From NCBI RefSeq assembly GCF_900198625.1, contig NZ_FZPK01000045.1, forward strand, positions 1 through 32,849: a DNA stretch of 32,849 bases, in the 5' to 3' direction. Numbering within the stretch: position 1 is the first letter of the stretch; each line of letters begins with the position of its first letter. A program made the position numbers and the translations under genes. Source of the stretch: Helicobacter rappini (lineage in GTDB: Bacteria; Campylobacterota; Campylobacteria; Campylobacterales; Helicobacteraceae). This document shows positions 17,340 to 25,274 of this stretch, in pieces. The notes under the pieces are model-generated. The model had not been told where the DNA came from, did not search any database, and was given only the letters and a program-made list of their open reading frames with translations.

Positions 17340-18614
17340 TCACTTTGCAAACAAACTTTTTGCATCATAACTTAAAAATTTATGTCCATGTCGTAATTCT
17401 AAAAGGCGATTGTATTTCGCATTTCTCTCACCTCTTGCAGGAGCACCTGTCTTTATTTCTCCCGCATTAACGGCAATGCTTAAATCCGCTATAAAAGAGT
17501 CTTCACTCTCGCCACTTCTATGGCTGATAATGGTTTTGTATCCACTTTTTTGAGCTAGTCTTATGGCTTCCATTGTTTGTGTGATTGTGCCGATTTGATT
17601 TGGTTTTATAAGGATTGCATTTGCAATGTTTTTATTAATACCATCTTGTAATATCGCCGTGTTTGTTACAAATAAATCATCGCCTACAAGCTGGATTTTT
17701 TTACCGAGTCGCTCTGTCAAATACTCCCAACCATTCCAGTCATCTTCACTCAATCCATCTTCTATGGATACAATGGGATATTTCTTTACTAACTCTTCAT
17801 AGTAAGCAACCAAGCCTTTAGAATCTAGCTTTTTATTCTCACCTTTTAAATTATAGATTCCATTCTCATAAAACTCACTACTTGCAATATCAAGGGCTAT
17901 GCTTATATCTTCCCCTGCTTTATATCCAGCCTTTTCAATTGCTTGAATGATATAGTTAATAGGCTCTTCATTATTTTTTAGATTCGGTGCAAAGCCTCCT
18001 TCATCGCCCACACCCGTGCTTAAACCCTTATCGTTTAGAATCTGTTTTAGCGTATGATACACTTCCACACTTGCACGCAGCGCCCGTTTAAAGCAATCAA
18101 ATCCAAGCGGCATAATCATATATTCTTGAAAATCCACATTATTATCAGCATGACTCCCACCATTAATAATGTTTAACATAGGGGCAGGCAGTGTAGTCGC
18201 ATTGATACCACCAAGATACCTAAAAAGCGGAATCTTTTGTGAGTTTGCACTAGCCCTTGCTATCGCCATGGAGACGCCAAGTGTAGCATTTGCCCCAAGC
18301 TTTGAGTAGTTTTGTGTATTATCGATATTTTTTAGCATATAATCAATGCTTGTTTGCCTATATGCTTCCATACCTACAATATCTCTTGCTATCTTTTCTG
18401 TTACATTCGCACATGCTTGTAACACGCCCTTGCCTAAGAAACGCATATTATCTTTATCTCTAAGTTCTAATGCTTCCTTTTTTCCTGTGCTAGCTCCACT
18501 TGGAACAATCGCACTGCCTACACTGCCATCACTCAAAACCGCCTTAACGCAAATTGTGGGATTGCCACGACTATCTAGCACTTCAAACGCATCAAGTTCT
18601 TTAATAATTGCCAT
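17340..18614 (-). CDS. eno: Enolase (phosphopyruvate hydratase)
   Basis: This glycolytic/gluconeogenic enzyme interconverts 2-phosphoglycerate and phosphoenolpyruvate. At 424 residues it is the normal length. Visible active-site parts are H155 (G-G-S-H-A), E206 (G-D-E-G-G-F), metal ligands D242, E285 (S-I-E-D-G) and D312 (G-D-D-L-F), the base K337 (I-L-I-K-P-N-Q) and the S-H-R-S-G-E loop at 364-369. The ATG at 18614 has AAAGGAT five bases upstream. It is transcribed toward rpmH with 157 bp between them and is probably monocistronic. Confidence is very high. Confidence 0.98.
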   Translation of the reverse strand: MAIIKELDAFEVLDSRGNPTICVKAVLSDGSVGSAIVPSGASTGKKEALELRDKDNMRFLGKGVLQACANVTEKIARDIVGMEAYRQTSIDYMLKNIDNTQNYSKLGANATLGVSMAIARASANSQKIPLFRYLGGINATTLPAPMLNIINGGSHADNNVDFQEYMIMPLGFDCFKRALRASVEVYHTLKQILNDKGLSTGVGDEGGFAPNLKNNEEPINYIIQAIEKAGYKAGEDISIALDIASSEFYENGIYNLKGENKKLDSKGLVAYYEELVKKYPIVSIEDGLSEDDWNGWEYLTERLGKKIQLVGDDLFVTNTAILQDGINKNIANAILIKPNQIGTITQTMEAIRLAQKSGYKTIISHRSGESEDSFIADLSIAVNAGEIKTGAPARGERNAKYNRLLELRHGHKFLSYDAKSLFAK

Positions 18615-18902
18615 TTATATCCTTTAAACCTATGAAACTTTAATGTCGCTTATTTTAACATATTGAATGTGGTTTTTATGTTTTCATTTGAGATTCTGCA
18701 TTTTTTATATGCGTTAAAACTACAATGCTAGATTTTTATTTTAGCCTTATTGTTATAGCAACAAACATGTTTCGTAGAAGTATTTATGTGGTATGATTCG
18801 ACTTAATATCTTTTCTTTTTGCAATATAAAATGATAGAATTTTTACTTAAATTATAAATATAAAAATTATATGCAATGTAGAATCTTGACTAAGGGGAGA
18901 AT

Positions 18903-19694
18903 ATGAAACAAACATATATGCAAAAAGATGAGAACGATTCGCATACAATAGATAAACCACCTATTATTATAGGTAAAAATGTTTCTTTTAGTTACAATGG
19001 GGAAAAAATTTTTGAATCTGTAAATTTCGAGATTTTACACAAAGAATTTCTAGGAATCATAGGTCCAAATGGTGGCGGAAAAACAACTTTTATAAAAATT
19101 TTACTTGGACTTTTACCAGATTTTACAGGCGAGATTCACTATCCAAATAGAGATCTTTTTGCAAATAAAAAAGAGATAGGTTATGTGCCACAAAACACAC
19201 AAATCAATATAAATTTTCCCATAATGGTAATAGAAATAGTAGAAATGGGTATATTAGAAACAAGAATATTTGGATATAGAGTAAATAAGAAACAAAGAAT
19301 GCGGGCTTTTGAGATTCTAAGCAAACTAGGCATTGAGAATCTTGCATATAAAAAAGTCAGTGATCTGAGCGGCGGACAAAGACAAAGAGTGTTTATTGCG
19401 CGTGCATTAATCGGCAATCCAAAGCTGTTAATTTTAGATGAACCGACATCAAATATAGACACACAAACACAGCTTGAGATATATAAAATATTAAAAACAA
19501 TTAACGAATTTCATACTATAATTACGATCAGTCACGATATACCCATAACTTTAGAGTATGCGACAAGAATTTTGCATATTAATAGGGCAATTCATAGCCA
19601 TGAAACACCACACATTACGCTGAATAAAGATGGGCATATTTGTGAAATAGATATTTTTCAAGATTTTGCAAAGAATTGTAGCGAAGGGAGATAG
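18903..19694 (+). CDS. Metal-type ABC transporter ATP-binding protein (ZnuC/MntB-like), orphan
   Basis: The 263-residue ATPase subunit has Walker A G-P-N-G-G-G-K-T-T (from residue 54), a Q-loop in V-P-Q-N, signature L-S-G-G-Q-R-Q-R (about 155), Walker B L-L-I-L-D-E-P and switch His in I-S-H-D-I. The double-Gly form G-P-N-G-G-G-K is typical of ATPases for zinc or manganese import. About 20 extra polar residues precede the domain. GGGGAGA is just upstream of the ATG. No permease or binding-protein gene is adjacent; instead mqo follows three bases after the stop, so the transporter's other parts must be elsewhere. The metal is not certain. Confidence 0.85.
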   Translation: MKQTYMQKDENDSHTIDKPPIIIGKNVSFSYNGEKIFESVNFEILHKEFLGIIGPNGGGKTTFIKILLGLLPDFTGEIHYPNRDLFANKKEIGYVPQNTQININFPIMVIEIVEMGILETRIFGYRVNKKQRMRAFEILSKLGIENLAYKKVSDLSGGQRQRVFIARALIGNPKLLILDEPTSNIDTQTQLEIYKILKTINEFHTIITISHDIPITLEYATRILHINRAIHSHETPHITLNKDGHICEIDIFQDFAKNCSEGR

Positions 19695-19697
19695 GTA

Positions 19698-21044
19698 ATG
19701 AATGAGTTTGATGTCGTCATTATTGGCGGTGGAGTGAGTGGTTGTTGCACTTTTTACACATTAACAGAATATAGCGATATAAAGAAAATCGCAATCATAG
19801 AAAAAGAAACAAAACTAGCACAAATAAGCTCAAGCCATAAGGCAAATTCACAAACAATACATGATGGTTCTATAGAAACAAATTATAGCGCTGAAAAAGC
19901 CAGAAAAGTAAAGTTATCCGCGCAAAAAGTTCGCAATTTTTGTTTGAAAGAAAATCTACAAAATAAAGTCATTTATAATATGCAAAAAATGGCAATAGGT
20001 GTGGGTGATCATGAGTGTGAAGTTATGACGAAAAGACATGAAGATTTTCAACATATTTTTCCCGGACTAAAATTTTATACAAAAGAAGATATTAAGGTTA
20101 TGGAACCAAAGGTTATAGAAGGGAAAAATGGTGGGGATAGACCTGAAAATGTAGTTGGTTCTGGTTTTGATTCTGATTGGTGTGCAGTAAATTATGAGGC
20201 TTTGAGTGAGTATTTCATACAAAAAGCAAAAGAAAAAAATCCACAAAATGAAGTATTTTTAGGCTTTCGTGTCAATAGGATTGAAGCAAAGAATACAGGT
20301 TATGCTGTTGTTGGTGCAGATGGCAGAGAGATTTATGCAAAGTTTGTGCTTGTTGATGCTGGTTCATATTCATTGCCTCTTGCTCAAAGGGCTGGTTATG
20401 GTTTAGATCTTGGCTGTTTGCCTGTTGGCGGTGAGTTTTATTTCGCACCAAATCTTTTAAAGGGAAAAGTGTATGGTGTGCAAAATCCTAAGCTTCCATT
20501 TGCAGCATTGCATGGTGACCCTGATGTATTTGTGGAGGGTAAAACAAGACTTGGACCAACCGCACTTGCTACACTGCGACTTGAGAATAGCAAACATTTC
20601 TTTGATGTCCTTAGCCCTGATTTATTAAAGCTTGATCTACACCTAGATGTGATTAAAGTTACTTATGATTTATTGAGTGATTCTGAAATTAGGAATTATA
20701 TCTTGCGTAATATTTTCTTCCATCTGCCTTTCTTTGGCAAAAGACTTTTCATAAAAGACGCACAAAAGATTATCCCATCACTCAAACTAGAAGACATTAC
20801 ATTTGCAAAAGGTTATGGTGAAGTGCGACCACAAGTCGTTGATAGGACAGCTAAAAAACTTGAGTTAGGTGAAAAGAAGATACGCACAGGAAAAGGCATG
20901 ACTTTCAATATGACACCTTCACCGGGTGCGACCTCATGTTTGCAAAATGCAATGATAGATTCTGAAGAAATCGTTGCATTTTTACACGCAAACTTTGATA
21001 AAGAAAGATTCTTAAAAGAATTATCACCAGAAGAATTGCAATAG
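19698..21044 (+). CDS. mqo: FAD-dependent malate:quinone oxidoreductase
   Basis: This membrane-associated TCA-cycle enzyme oxidises malate to oxaloacetate and passes electrons to quinone; it takes the place of NAD malate dehydrogenase in Helicobacter. The 448-residue protein has the FAD-binding [11 protein letters not shown] start (residues 6-16), I-E-K at the second strand end, S-S-S-H-K-A-N-S-Q near 45-53 and the closing G-A-T-S-C-L-Q-N near the C-terminus. The size fits the Helicobacter form rather than the roughly 500-residue E. coli form. GGGAGATAG overlapping the previous stop is the ribosome binding site, so it is coupled to the ABC ATPase. Confidence is high. Confidence 0.93.
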   Translation: MNEFDVVIIGGGVSGCCTFYTLTEYSDIKKIAIIEKETKLAQISSSHKANSQTIHDGSIETNYSAEKARKVKLSAQKVRNFCLKENLQNKVIYNMQKMAIGVGDHECEVMTKRHEDFQHIFPGLKFYTKEDIKVMEPKVIEGKNGGDRPENVVGSGFDSDWCAVNYEALSEYFIQKAKEKNPQNEVFLGFRVNRIEAKNTGYAVVGADGREIYAKFVLVDAGSYSLPLAQRAGYGLDLGCLPVGGEFYFAPNLLKGKVYGVQNPKLPFAALHGDPDVFVEGKTRLGPTALATLRLENSKHFFDVLSPDLLKLDLHLDVIKVTYDLLSDSEIRNYILRNIFFHLPFFGKRLFIKDAQKIIPSLKLEDITFAKGYGEVRPQVVDRTAKKLELGEKKIRTGKGMTFNMTPSPGATSCLQNAMIDSEEIVAFLHANFDKERFLKELSPEELQ

Positions 21045-21063
21045 ATTTATATCTGTCAATCTA

Positions 21064-21085
21064 TGTGGGGGATTGTAACCCCACA
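21064..21085 (+). terminator. Terminator of the ATPase-mqo operon
   Basis: TGTGGGG/CCCCACA forms a 7-bp GC-rich stem with an 8-base loop, 20 bases after the mqo stop, and is followed by ATCTACTTTTTCT. Confidence 0.75.
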
Positions 21086-21145
21086 ATCTACTTTTTCTAC
21101 TATTTTTTAAAGACTGATAAAGCACAAGCATATCGATATACATAT

Positions 21146-21167
21146 AAGAGAATGAGTGTATTCTCTT
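21146..21167. terminator. Second hairpin between convergent genes
   Basis: AAGAGAAT/ATTCTCTT forms an 8-bp stem with a 6-base loop and is followed within 15 bases by CTTTTT. It may be a back-up terminator for mqo or act on the opposite strand for the Sel1-repeat gene. Confidence 0.5.
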
Positions 21168-21350
21168 ACTTGTAGCTTTTTACATTGATTAAAAATTTAA
21201 TGATTGTCGCAGCTCACTTAAAAATGCGAAAGTTTTTTAGAATCTTGTTTGTAAATTGACTTTATATCTATATGTGTTTTTGTTGAATTGTGAGATCCAT
21301 TTTCTTTGTATCCCAAACCTTGCACCCCATACGAAGACAGAAAATCTAAA

Positions 21351-22838
21351 TTATCCCCCAACCTTTTTCTTGAGATTTCTGTAATTATCACAGCCATTTT
21401 GTAGTCCTGCTTCACATGCAAGGCTATACATTTGCAAAGCTTGTCCTGCATTTTGTGTAATGCCCCTGCCCTGCTCGTATAAAACACCTAGATTATTACA
21501 GCTACTTGCTACACCGCCCATACATGCGGTATTAAAATATTGTGCCGCAAGTCCATAGTTAATCGGCGCACCCTCAAGCCCTTGTGCGTAAATATAACCA
21601 AGATTTGCACAGCCTACAATATCCCCTGCATTACATGCTACATAGTTTAAATCCGCTGGATTCATATTTGCGTTATTGATTCCATACGCGCTACTTGCAT
21701 TATTGAGTAAGCCTAGATTATAGCAGCCTAGCTGACTACCTGCATCACACGCAAAGCGATAGTATTGCAAGGCTTTATTCAAATCTTTTGGCACACCCGA
21801 GCCATTTGCATACGCCCAGCCGATATTATTACACGCATCGACATCACCACCAGCACAGCCTGTCATATACATTTCTGCAGCTTTTTGCTTATTATTCCCC
21901 ATATTTGGTGCTTCATCATAAATCATACCAAGATTCGCACATGCAGTTGGATCGCCACCAGCACAACCTTTTTGATAGTATTTAATCGCCTTTTGTGTAT
22001 CACTCTGCACTCCAGCTCCATACATAAACATTACACCCACACCAAAGCAGCCCGCAGGATTACCTTGATCACATGCAGTATTAAACATACTCAAAGCTTG
22101 TTTATAATCGCCCTTTCTTGCCGCTTCAACCCCTGCGTTTAGTGTAGCACTTGCACTTTTTGGATCTGCCAGTGCGTTTTCTGTCGGGCTATTATCTGGC
22201 TTAGGGAAATTATAACTTGGTTGCACGATATTAATGTTATTTGGTGTATAAGGCATTGGCGGCACACGCGGTGCATAGCTTATAGCAATATCACTTGGTG
22301 GTGTTGGTGCGATTTGAATCTGATTCCCACCGCCTTCATCAAACCATGCTTGATTTTGACTTGGCACGACACTTGGGGCTTGTGGTTTCTCTTCATCGCC
22401 ATTATACACAGGTTGCCCTTGCCCATAGCTTGGTATAGTTTGTGGAATCGAGGGCGTAGGATATGAAGGCACAGGATAATAGAGGTTATTGCCATAATAG
22501 TATTTCTCATAGGTTCGTGGATCATAAGGGTCATAATATCGCTCATAAGTCCTTGGATCGTAAGGATCATAGCGATAGTAGCCACCATAAGGTGCATAAT
22601 ATTGCTGTGGATAATATCCGCCTTGCATATTGTATTGTCCGCCATAATATCTTGGATCGCGTAAGTCATAACCGCCATCTGCAGGCACATTTGTTACAGG
22701 GCTTTTCCCCGAATTGCCCGTATTTTGCTGTGCTTTTGGTTGTGCGGCTCTTGTCTCTGCTTGCTCTTCATCAGCAGCATACACGCAAAGAGAAAAGCTA
22801 ATTAAAGCGAGTAAAAATATCCTTTTTTTCATCATCAT
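21351..22838 (-). CDS. Secreted Tyr/Pro-rich protein with cysteine-rich Sel1-like repeats
   Basis: The 495-residue protein has three parts. A signal peptide ends near C-V-Y-A-A. An N-terminal region (about 50-225) is rich in Tyr, Pro, Gly and Gln and includes the tandem D-P-Y-D-P-R-T-Y-E-[RK]-Y-Y. A C-terminal region (from about 228) carries six or seven Sel1-like repeats such as A-C-x-x-G-x-x-x-G-C-x-N-L-G and A-x-x-Y-Y-x-x-[AG]-C. The paired cysteines per repeat match the Helicobacter cysteine-rich (Hcp) proteins, where they form disulfides and the protein is exported. Three ATGs (22838, 22835, 22832) follow AAGGAT; the second or third has the best spacing. It is transcribed alone. The partner and substrate are unknown. 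Confidence 0.88.
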   Translation of the reverse strand: MMMKKRIFLLALISFSLCVYAADEEQAETRAAQPKAQQNTGNSGKSPVTNVPADGGYDLRDPRYYGGQYNMQGGYYPQQYYAPYGGYYRYDPYDPRTYERYYDPYDPRTYEKYYYGNNLYYPVPSYPTPSIPQTIPSYGQGQPVYNGDEEKPQAPSVVPSQNQAWFDEGGGNQIQIAPTPPSDIAISYAPRVPPMPYTPNNINIVQPSYNFPKPDNSPTENALADPKSASATLNAGVEAARKGDYKQALSMFNTACDQGNPAGCFGVGVMFMYGAGVQSDTQKAIKYYQKGCAGGDPTACANLGMIYDEAPNMGNNKQKAAEMYMTGCAGGDVDACNNIGWAYANGSGVPKDLNKALQYYRFACDAGSQLGCYNLGLLNNASSAYGINNANMNPADLNYVACNAGDIVGCANLGYIYAQGLEGAPINYGLAAQYFNTACMGGVASSCNNLGVLYEQGRGITQNAGQALQMYSLACEAGLQNGCDNYRNLKKKVGG

Positions 22839-22888
22839 ATCCTTAATCTAGCAGTTTTGTATTAAAAGCAAAATATATACCAAACAAT

Positions 22889-23575
22889 TTATGCTTCATT
22901 ATAGAGTGAAACTAGCATAGCTATACCCATAGCATTTTGGCTTGAATTATCCATTGAATCTATGTTGATTGACTTGGTATGCACCGCTCTTTCAGGGTGT
23001 GGCATAAGCCCAAAGACATTGTGTTCTTTATTGCAGATTCCAGCGATTCTATCCACACTGCCATTTATATCATCAGCGTATTGCAGCAACACTTGATTAT
23101 TATTATATAGTGTTTCTAAGCCTTTAGAATCTATTTGATAATTCCCCTCTGCGTGTGCTATAGGCAGCATAAATTCTTCATTTTCCCCATAGTCTTTAAG
23201 CATAGCATTATCTTTTGCTTTTACACGCAATAAGGCATTTTTAGAGATAAATTTTAAGTCTTTATTCCGCATAAGCACGCCGGGCAAAAGCTTTGACTCA
23301 CATAGAATCTGAAATCCATTGCAAATGCCAAGCACCCTACCCCCATTCTCCACATATCGCTTTAATGCTTTCATGCTTTGAGATTGAGCGGCTATTGCCC
23401 CACATCTAAGATAGTCGCCATAGCTAAACCCACCTGCAATAACGGCTAACTTCGTCTCTTTTGGCAAAGTGCTTTCTGTGTGCCATATAAGCGTATTTTC
23501 TATACCCTGTCTTGTGTAAAAGTTCGCAACATCATATTGGCAATTTGTCCCTAAAAAATGCAAAATCGCTACCAT
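22889..23575 (-). CDS. purQ: Phosphoribosylformylglycinamidine synthase, glutaminase subunit
   Basis: This subunit releases ammonia from glutamine for the PurL-catalysed step of purine synthesis. The 228-residue class I amidotransferase has nucleophile Cys85 in G-I-C-N-G-F-Q and the His193/Glu195 pair in M-P-H-P-E-R-A-V. The N-terminal G-G-F-S-Y-G-D-Y-L-R-C-G motif (48-59) is specific for PurQ. AGGGG lies before the ATG. It follows purS by 15 bp; purL is not in the window. Confidence is very high. Confidence 0.96.
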   Translation of the reverse strand: MVAILHFLGTNCQYDVANFYTRQGIENTLIWHTESTLPKETKLAVIAGGFSYGDYLRCGAIAAQSQSMKALKRYVENGGRVLGICNGFQILCESKLLPGVLMRNKDLKFISKNALLRVKAKDNAMLKDYGENEEFMLPIAHAEGNYQIDSKGLETLYNNNQVLLQYADDINGSVDRIAGICNKEHNVFGLMPHPERAVHTKSINIDSMDNSSQNAMGIAMLVSLYNEA

Positions 23576-23590
23576 AACTACGCCCCTAGA

Positions 23591-23839
23591 TTATGCTTCT
23601 TGCACTTTGATTGTATAATCTTGTATGATTGGATTTGCTAGAAAATCTTCACACATGTCTTTTGCTAGATTCTGTGCTTCAACCTTATCTTTTGCCTCTA
23701 AAGTGAGATAGAATCTCTTATTCATAGTGAGTTTTGATACCGCGAAATCATGCCCTTGCAATGCTTGTAAAATCGCTTTTGATTCTGGATTTAAAACACC
23801 ATCTCTTGTGCTAACTTCTATGGCTATATCATAACGCAT
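23591..23839 (-). CDS. purS: Phosphoribosylformylglycinamidine synthase subunit PurS
   Basis: This small subunit joins PurQ to the small form of PurL and helps channel ammonia. The 82-residue product starting M-R-Y-D-I-A-I-E-V has the normal length. The features N-P-E-S-K-A-I and V-S-K-L-T-M-N-K-R-F fit the family, as do its size and its place before purQ. The ATG at 23839 is chosen because AAAAAAGGAT lies just upstream; the TTG six codons earlier would overlap it. A TATAAT box is 33 bases further upstream. Confidence 0.93.
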   Translation of the reverse strand: MRYDIAIEVSTRDGVLNPESKAILQALQGHDFAVSKLTMNKRFYLTLEAKDKVEAQNLAKDMCEDFLANPIIQDYTIKVQEA

Positions 23840-23871
23840 TGCTATCCTTTTTTGCAATCTAGTAAAGGCGT

Positions 23872-23877
23872 ATTATA
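23872..23877 (-). promoter_or_regulatory. Probable -10 box of the purSQ operon
   Basis: TATAAT followed by ACGCC on the minus strand, 33 bases before the purS ATG, with AT-rich DNA upstream. Confidence 0.55.
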
Positions 23878-24245
23878 GAATATTTTTTATAAAGTTATTG
23901 TTTATAAAGTGAAAAACTCTCTATCCTTTTAAGTTGCGTGGGGCTAAACGATTCTAGATTTGTGTCATTTTGGGCTTTTGTAAAAAGTGAAAAATTTTTA
24001 TTTGAATCTATTTTTAGATTAATCTTTACTTAGATTTCATATTAGATATTTCGCTTCGCTCGATATGACAAGCTGTTTTGGACTCTAGACCCCAAACCCT
24101 GCACCTATCTAAATTTGATTGAGTTTCTGGGATTATTCCTTAAACTTTATGGAGTCTCTATAAAGCTCTCAAGATTCCATAAAAGCAAACAGATTTTAAT
24201 ATGGATAAATAAAAACATGTAAATCTTTAAGTAGATAAAAAGTAA
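23878..24245. other. Intergenic interval with a dispersed-repeat-like motif and a hairpin
   Basis: No gene is seen. A GC-richer motif TTTCGCTTCGCTCGATATGA lies near 24047-24066; a similar TTTTCGCTACACTCAAAACG lies near 12640, also between genes. An 8-bp stem TTTATGGA/TCCATAAA (24146-24153 and 24176-24183) lies downstream of tRNA-Pro on its strand and may end its transcript. Confidence 0.5.
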
Positions 24246-24322
24246 TGGTCGGAGTAGCGGGATTCAAACCCACGACCTCACCCACCCCAAGGGTGCGCGC
24301 TATCAGGCTGCGCTATACTCCG
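24246..24322 (-). tRNA. tRNA-Pro (anticodon GGG)
   Basis: The minus strand folds into a full cloverleaf. Acceptor CGGAGTA pairs with TACTCCG, the D stem is GCGC/GCGC, the anticodon stem CACCC/GGGTG has loop TTGGGGT and so anticodon GGG, and the T arm GTGGG/CCCGC has loop TTTGAAT. The 3' ACCA is encoded. Confidence 0.96.
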
Positions 24323-24511
24323 CTAAAAATCTAATTGAGCTAGATTCTAAAGTCAGTATCAATTCTAAGCATATTGAGTGAATAACTAAAGCAACCAAGC
24401 AAGCTTTATTCTTGAATGCAACACATTAACGAGATCTTAGATTCAATAAAGTCTATGAATGAGTGCCTTATACAAACAAATAATCAACATAACAAAAATT
24501 TATTCATAGAG

Positions 24512-24602
24512 TGGCGGACAGGGAGGGATTCGAACCCTCGGTAATCTTGCGACTACGCATCCTTAGCAGGGATGTGGTTTCAGCCAACTCACCCACCTGT
24601 CC
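24512..24602 (-). tRNA. tRNA-Ser (anticodon GCT)
   Basis: The minus strand gives acceptor GGACAGG/CCTGTCC, an anticodon loop CTGCTAA (anticodon GCT), a long variable arm as expected for serine, a T arm GAGGG/CCCTC with loop TTCGAAT, and an encoded GCCA end. It reads AGC/AGT codons. It lies 189 bp upstream of tRNA-Pro on the same strand. Confidence 0.96.
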
Positions 24603-24812
24603 TTGTTGTAGATTTCCAATAAAAACAAGTCTGCCAAAAAACAATTTTCAAACAGAAATAAAAGCAGGATTCTATCTAATAAAAGCTTAATTTTTACTTA
24701 AAAATCTAGCTTCTGTCTTGTGTAAAAATATAAACCTTGTCAAAGTTTAGTTTGCATGGTTATTTATTTTGTTCTATTTACATAAAGAATTTATAGTTTG
24801 CAATTATTTTGT

Positions 24813-24818
24813 TATAAT
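24813..24818 (+). promoter_or_regulatory. Probable -10 box of the HAD-kinase-transferase-radical SAM operon
   Basis: TATAAT in an AT-rich context, 34 bases before the ATG at 24853. The ribosome binding site of that gene (AAGATAAG) is weak. Confidence 0.5.
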
Positions 24819-24852
24819 CTCTACCCTAAATAACACATAAAGATAAGAATAA

Positions 24853-25263
24853 ATGAAAAATATCGTTATTGACCTTGATGGAACACTTACAGAAGATATA
24901 GATGTAGAATATAGTGATAAGCCTGTGCGAGTTGAGGTTGTGAAAAAACTAAAAGAATATAAGGCAATGGGCTTTAATATTATCATTTCAACAAGTAGGG
25001 GCATGAGAACTTATAATGGTGATATAGGCAAAATTAACGCTAAGGTGTTGCCAGATATTGTAGCATGGTTAAATAAGCATAATATCCCCTATGATTCTAT
25101 TATGGTGGGTAAGGCTTGGTGTGGCTTTGATGGATTCTACATTGATGATAAGGCAATTCGCCCATCTGAATTTGTGCAAAAAAGTTATACAGAAATACAA
25201 GATATGCTATCACAAGAAGTAGCTTATAAACAAATAATATGCGATAAAAGCAAAAATAGCTAA
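24853..25263 (+). CDS. HAD-family phosphatase of capsule-type gene clusters
   Basis: The 136-residue minimal HAD protein has motif I D-L-D-G-T (nucleophile Asp7, acid Asp9), the S-T-S-R-G-M-R-T-Y-N segment with motif II Ser/Thr (about 46-55), G-K-A-W-C-G-F-D with the motif III Lys, and motif IV I-D-D-K. It has no cap domain. This combination resembles small phosphatases annotated in Campylobacter capsule loci. It is the first gene of the four-gene operon, 11 bp before the next start. The substrate is probably a small phosphorylated compound that is later activated and transferred to a glycan; that is inference. Confidence 0.87.
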   Translation: MKNIVIDLDGTLTEDIDVEYSDKPVRVEVVKKLKEYKAMGFNIIISTSRGMRTYNGDIGKINAKVLPDIVAWLNKHNIPYDSIMVGKAWCGFDGFYIDDKAIRPSEFVQKSYTEIQDMLSQEVAYKQIICDKSKNS

Positions 25264-25274
25264 AGGGATAAGCA

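Noticed and set aside
18840-18902. Fur or Zur operator before the metal-type ABC ATPase
   Set aside because: The region is very AT-rich and has AAATTATA repeats, but no convincing palindromic operator could be defined by eye.
21218-21487. Minus-strand ORF of 89 codons at the 3' end of the Sel1-repeat gene
   Set aside because: Overlaps the conserved last repeat in another frame and has no start signal; the Sel1 protein ends naturally.
21765-22801. Several plus- and minus-strand ORFs rich in His, Cys, Ile or Met
   Set aside because: Shadows of the repetitive Tyr/Gly/Cys codons of the Sel1-repeat gene.
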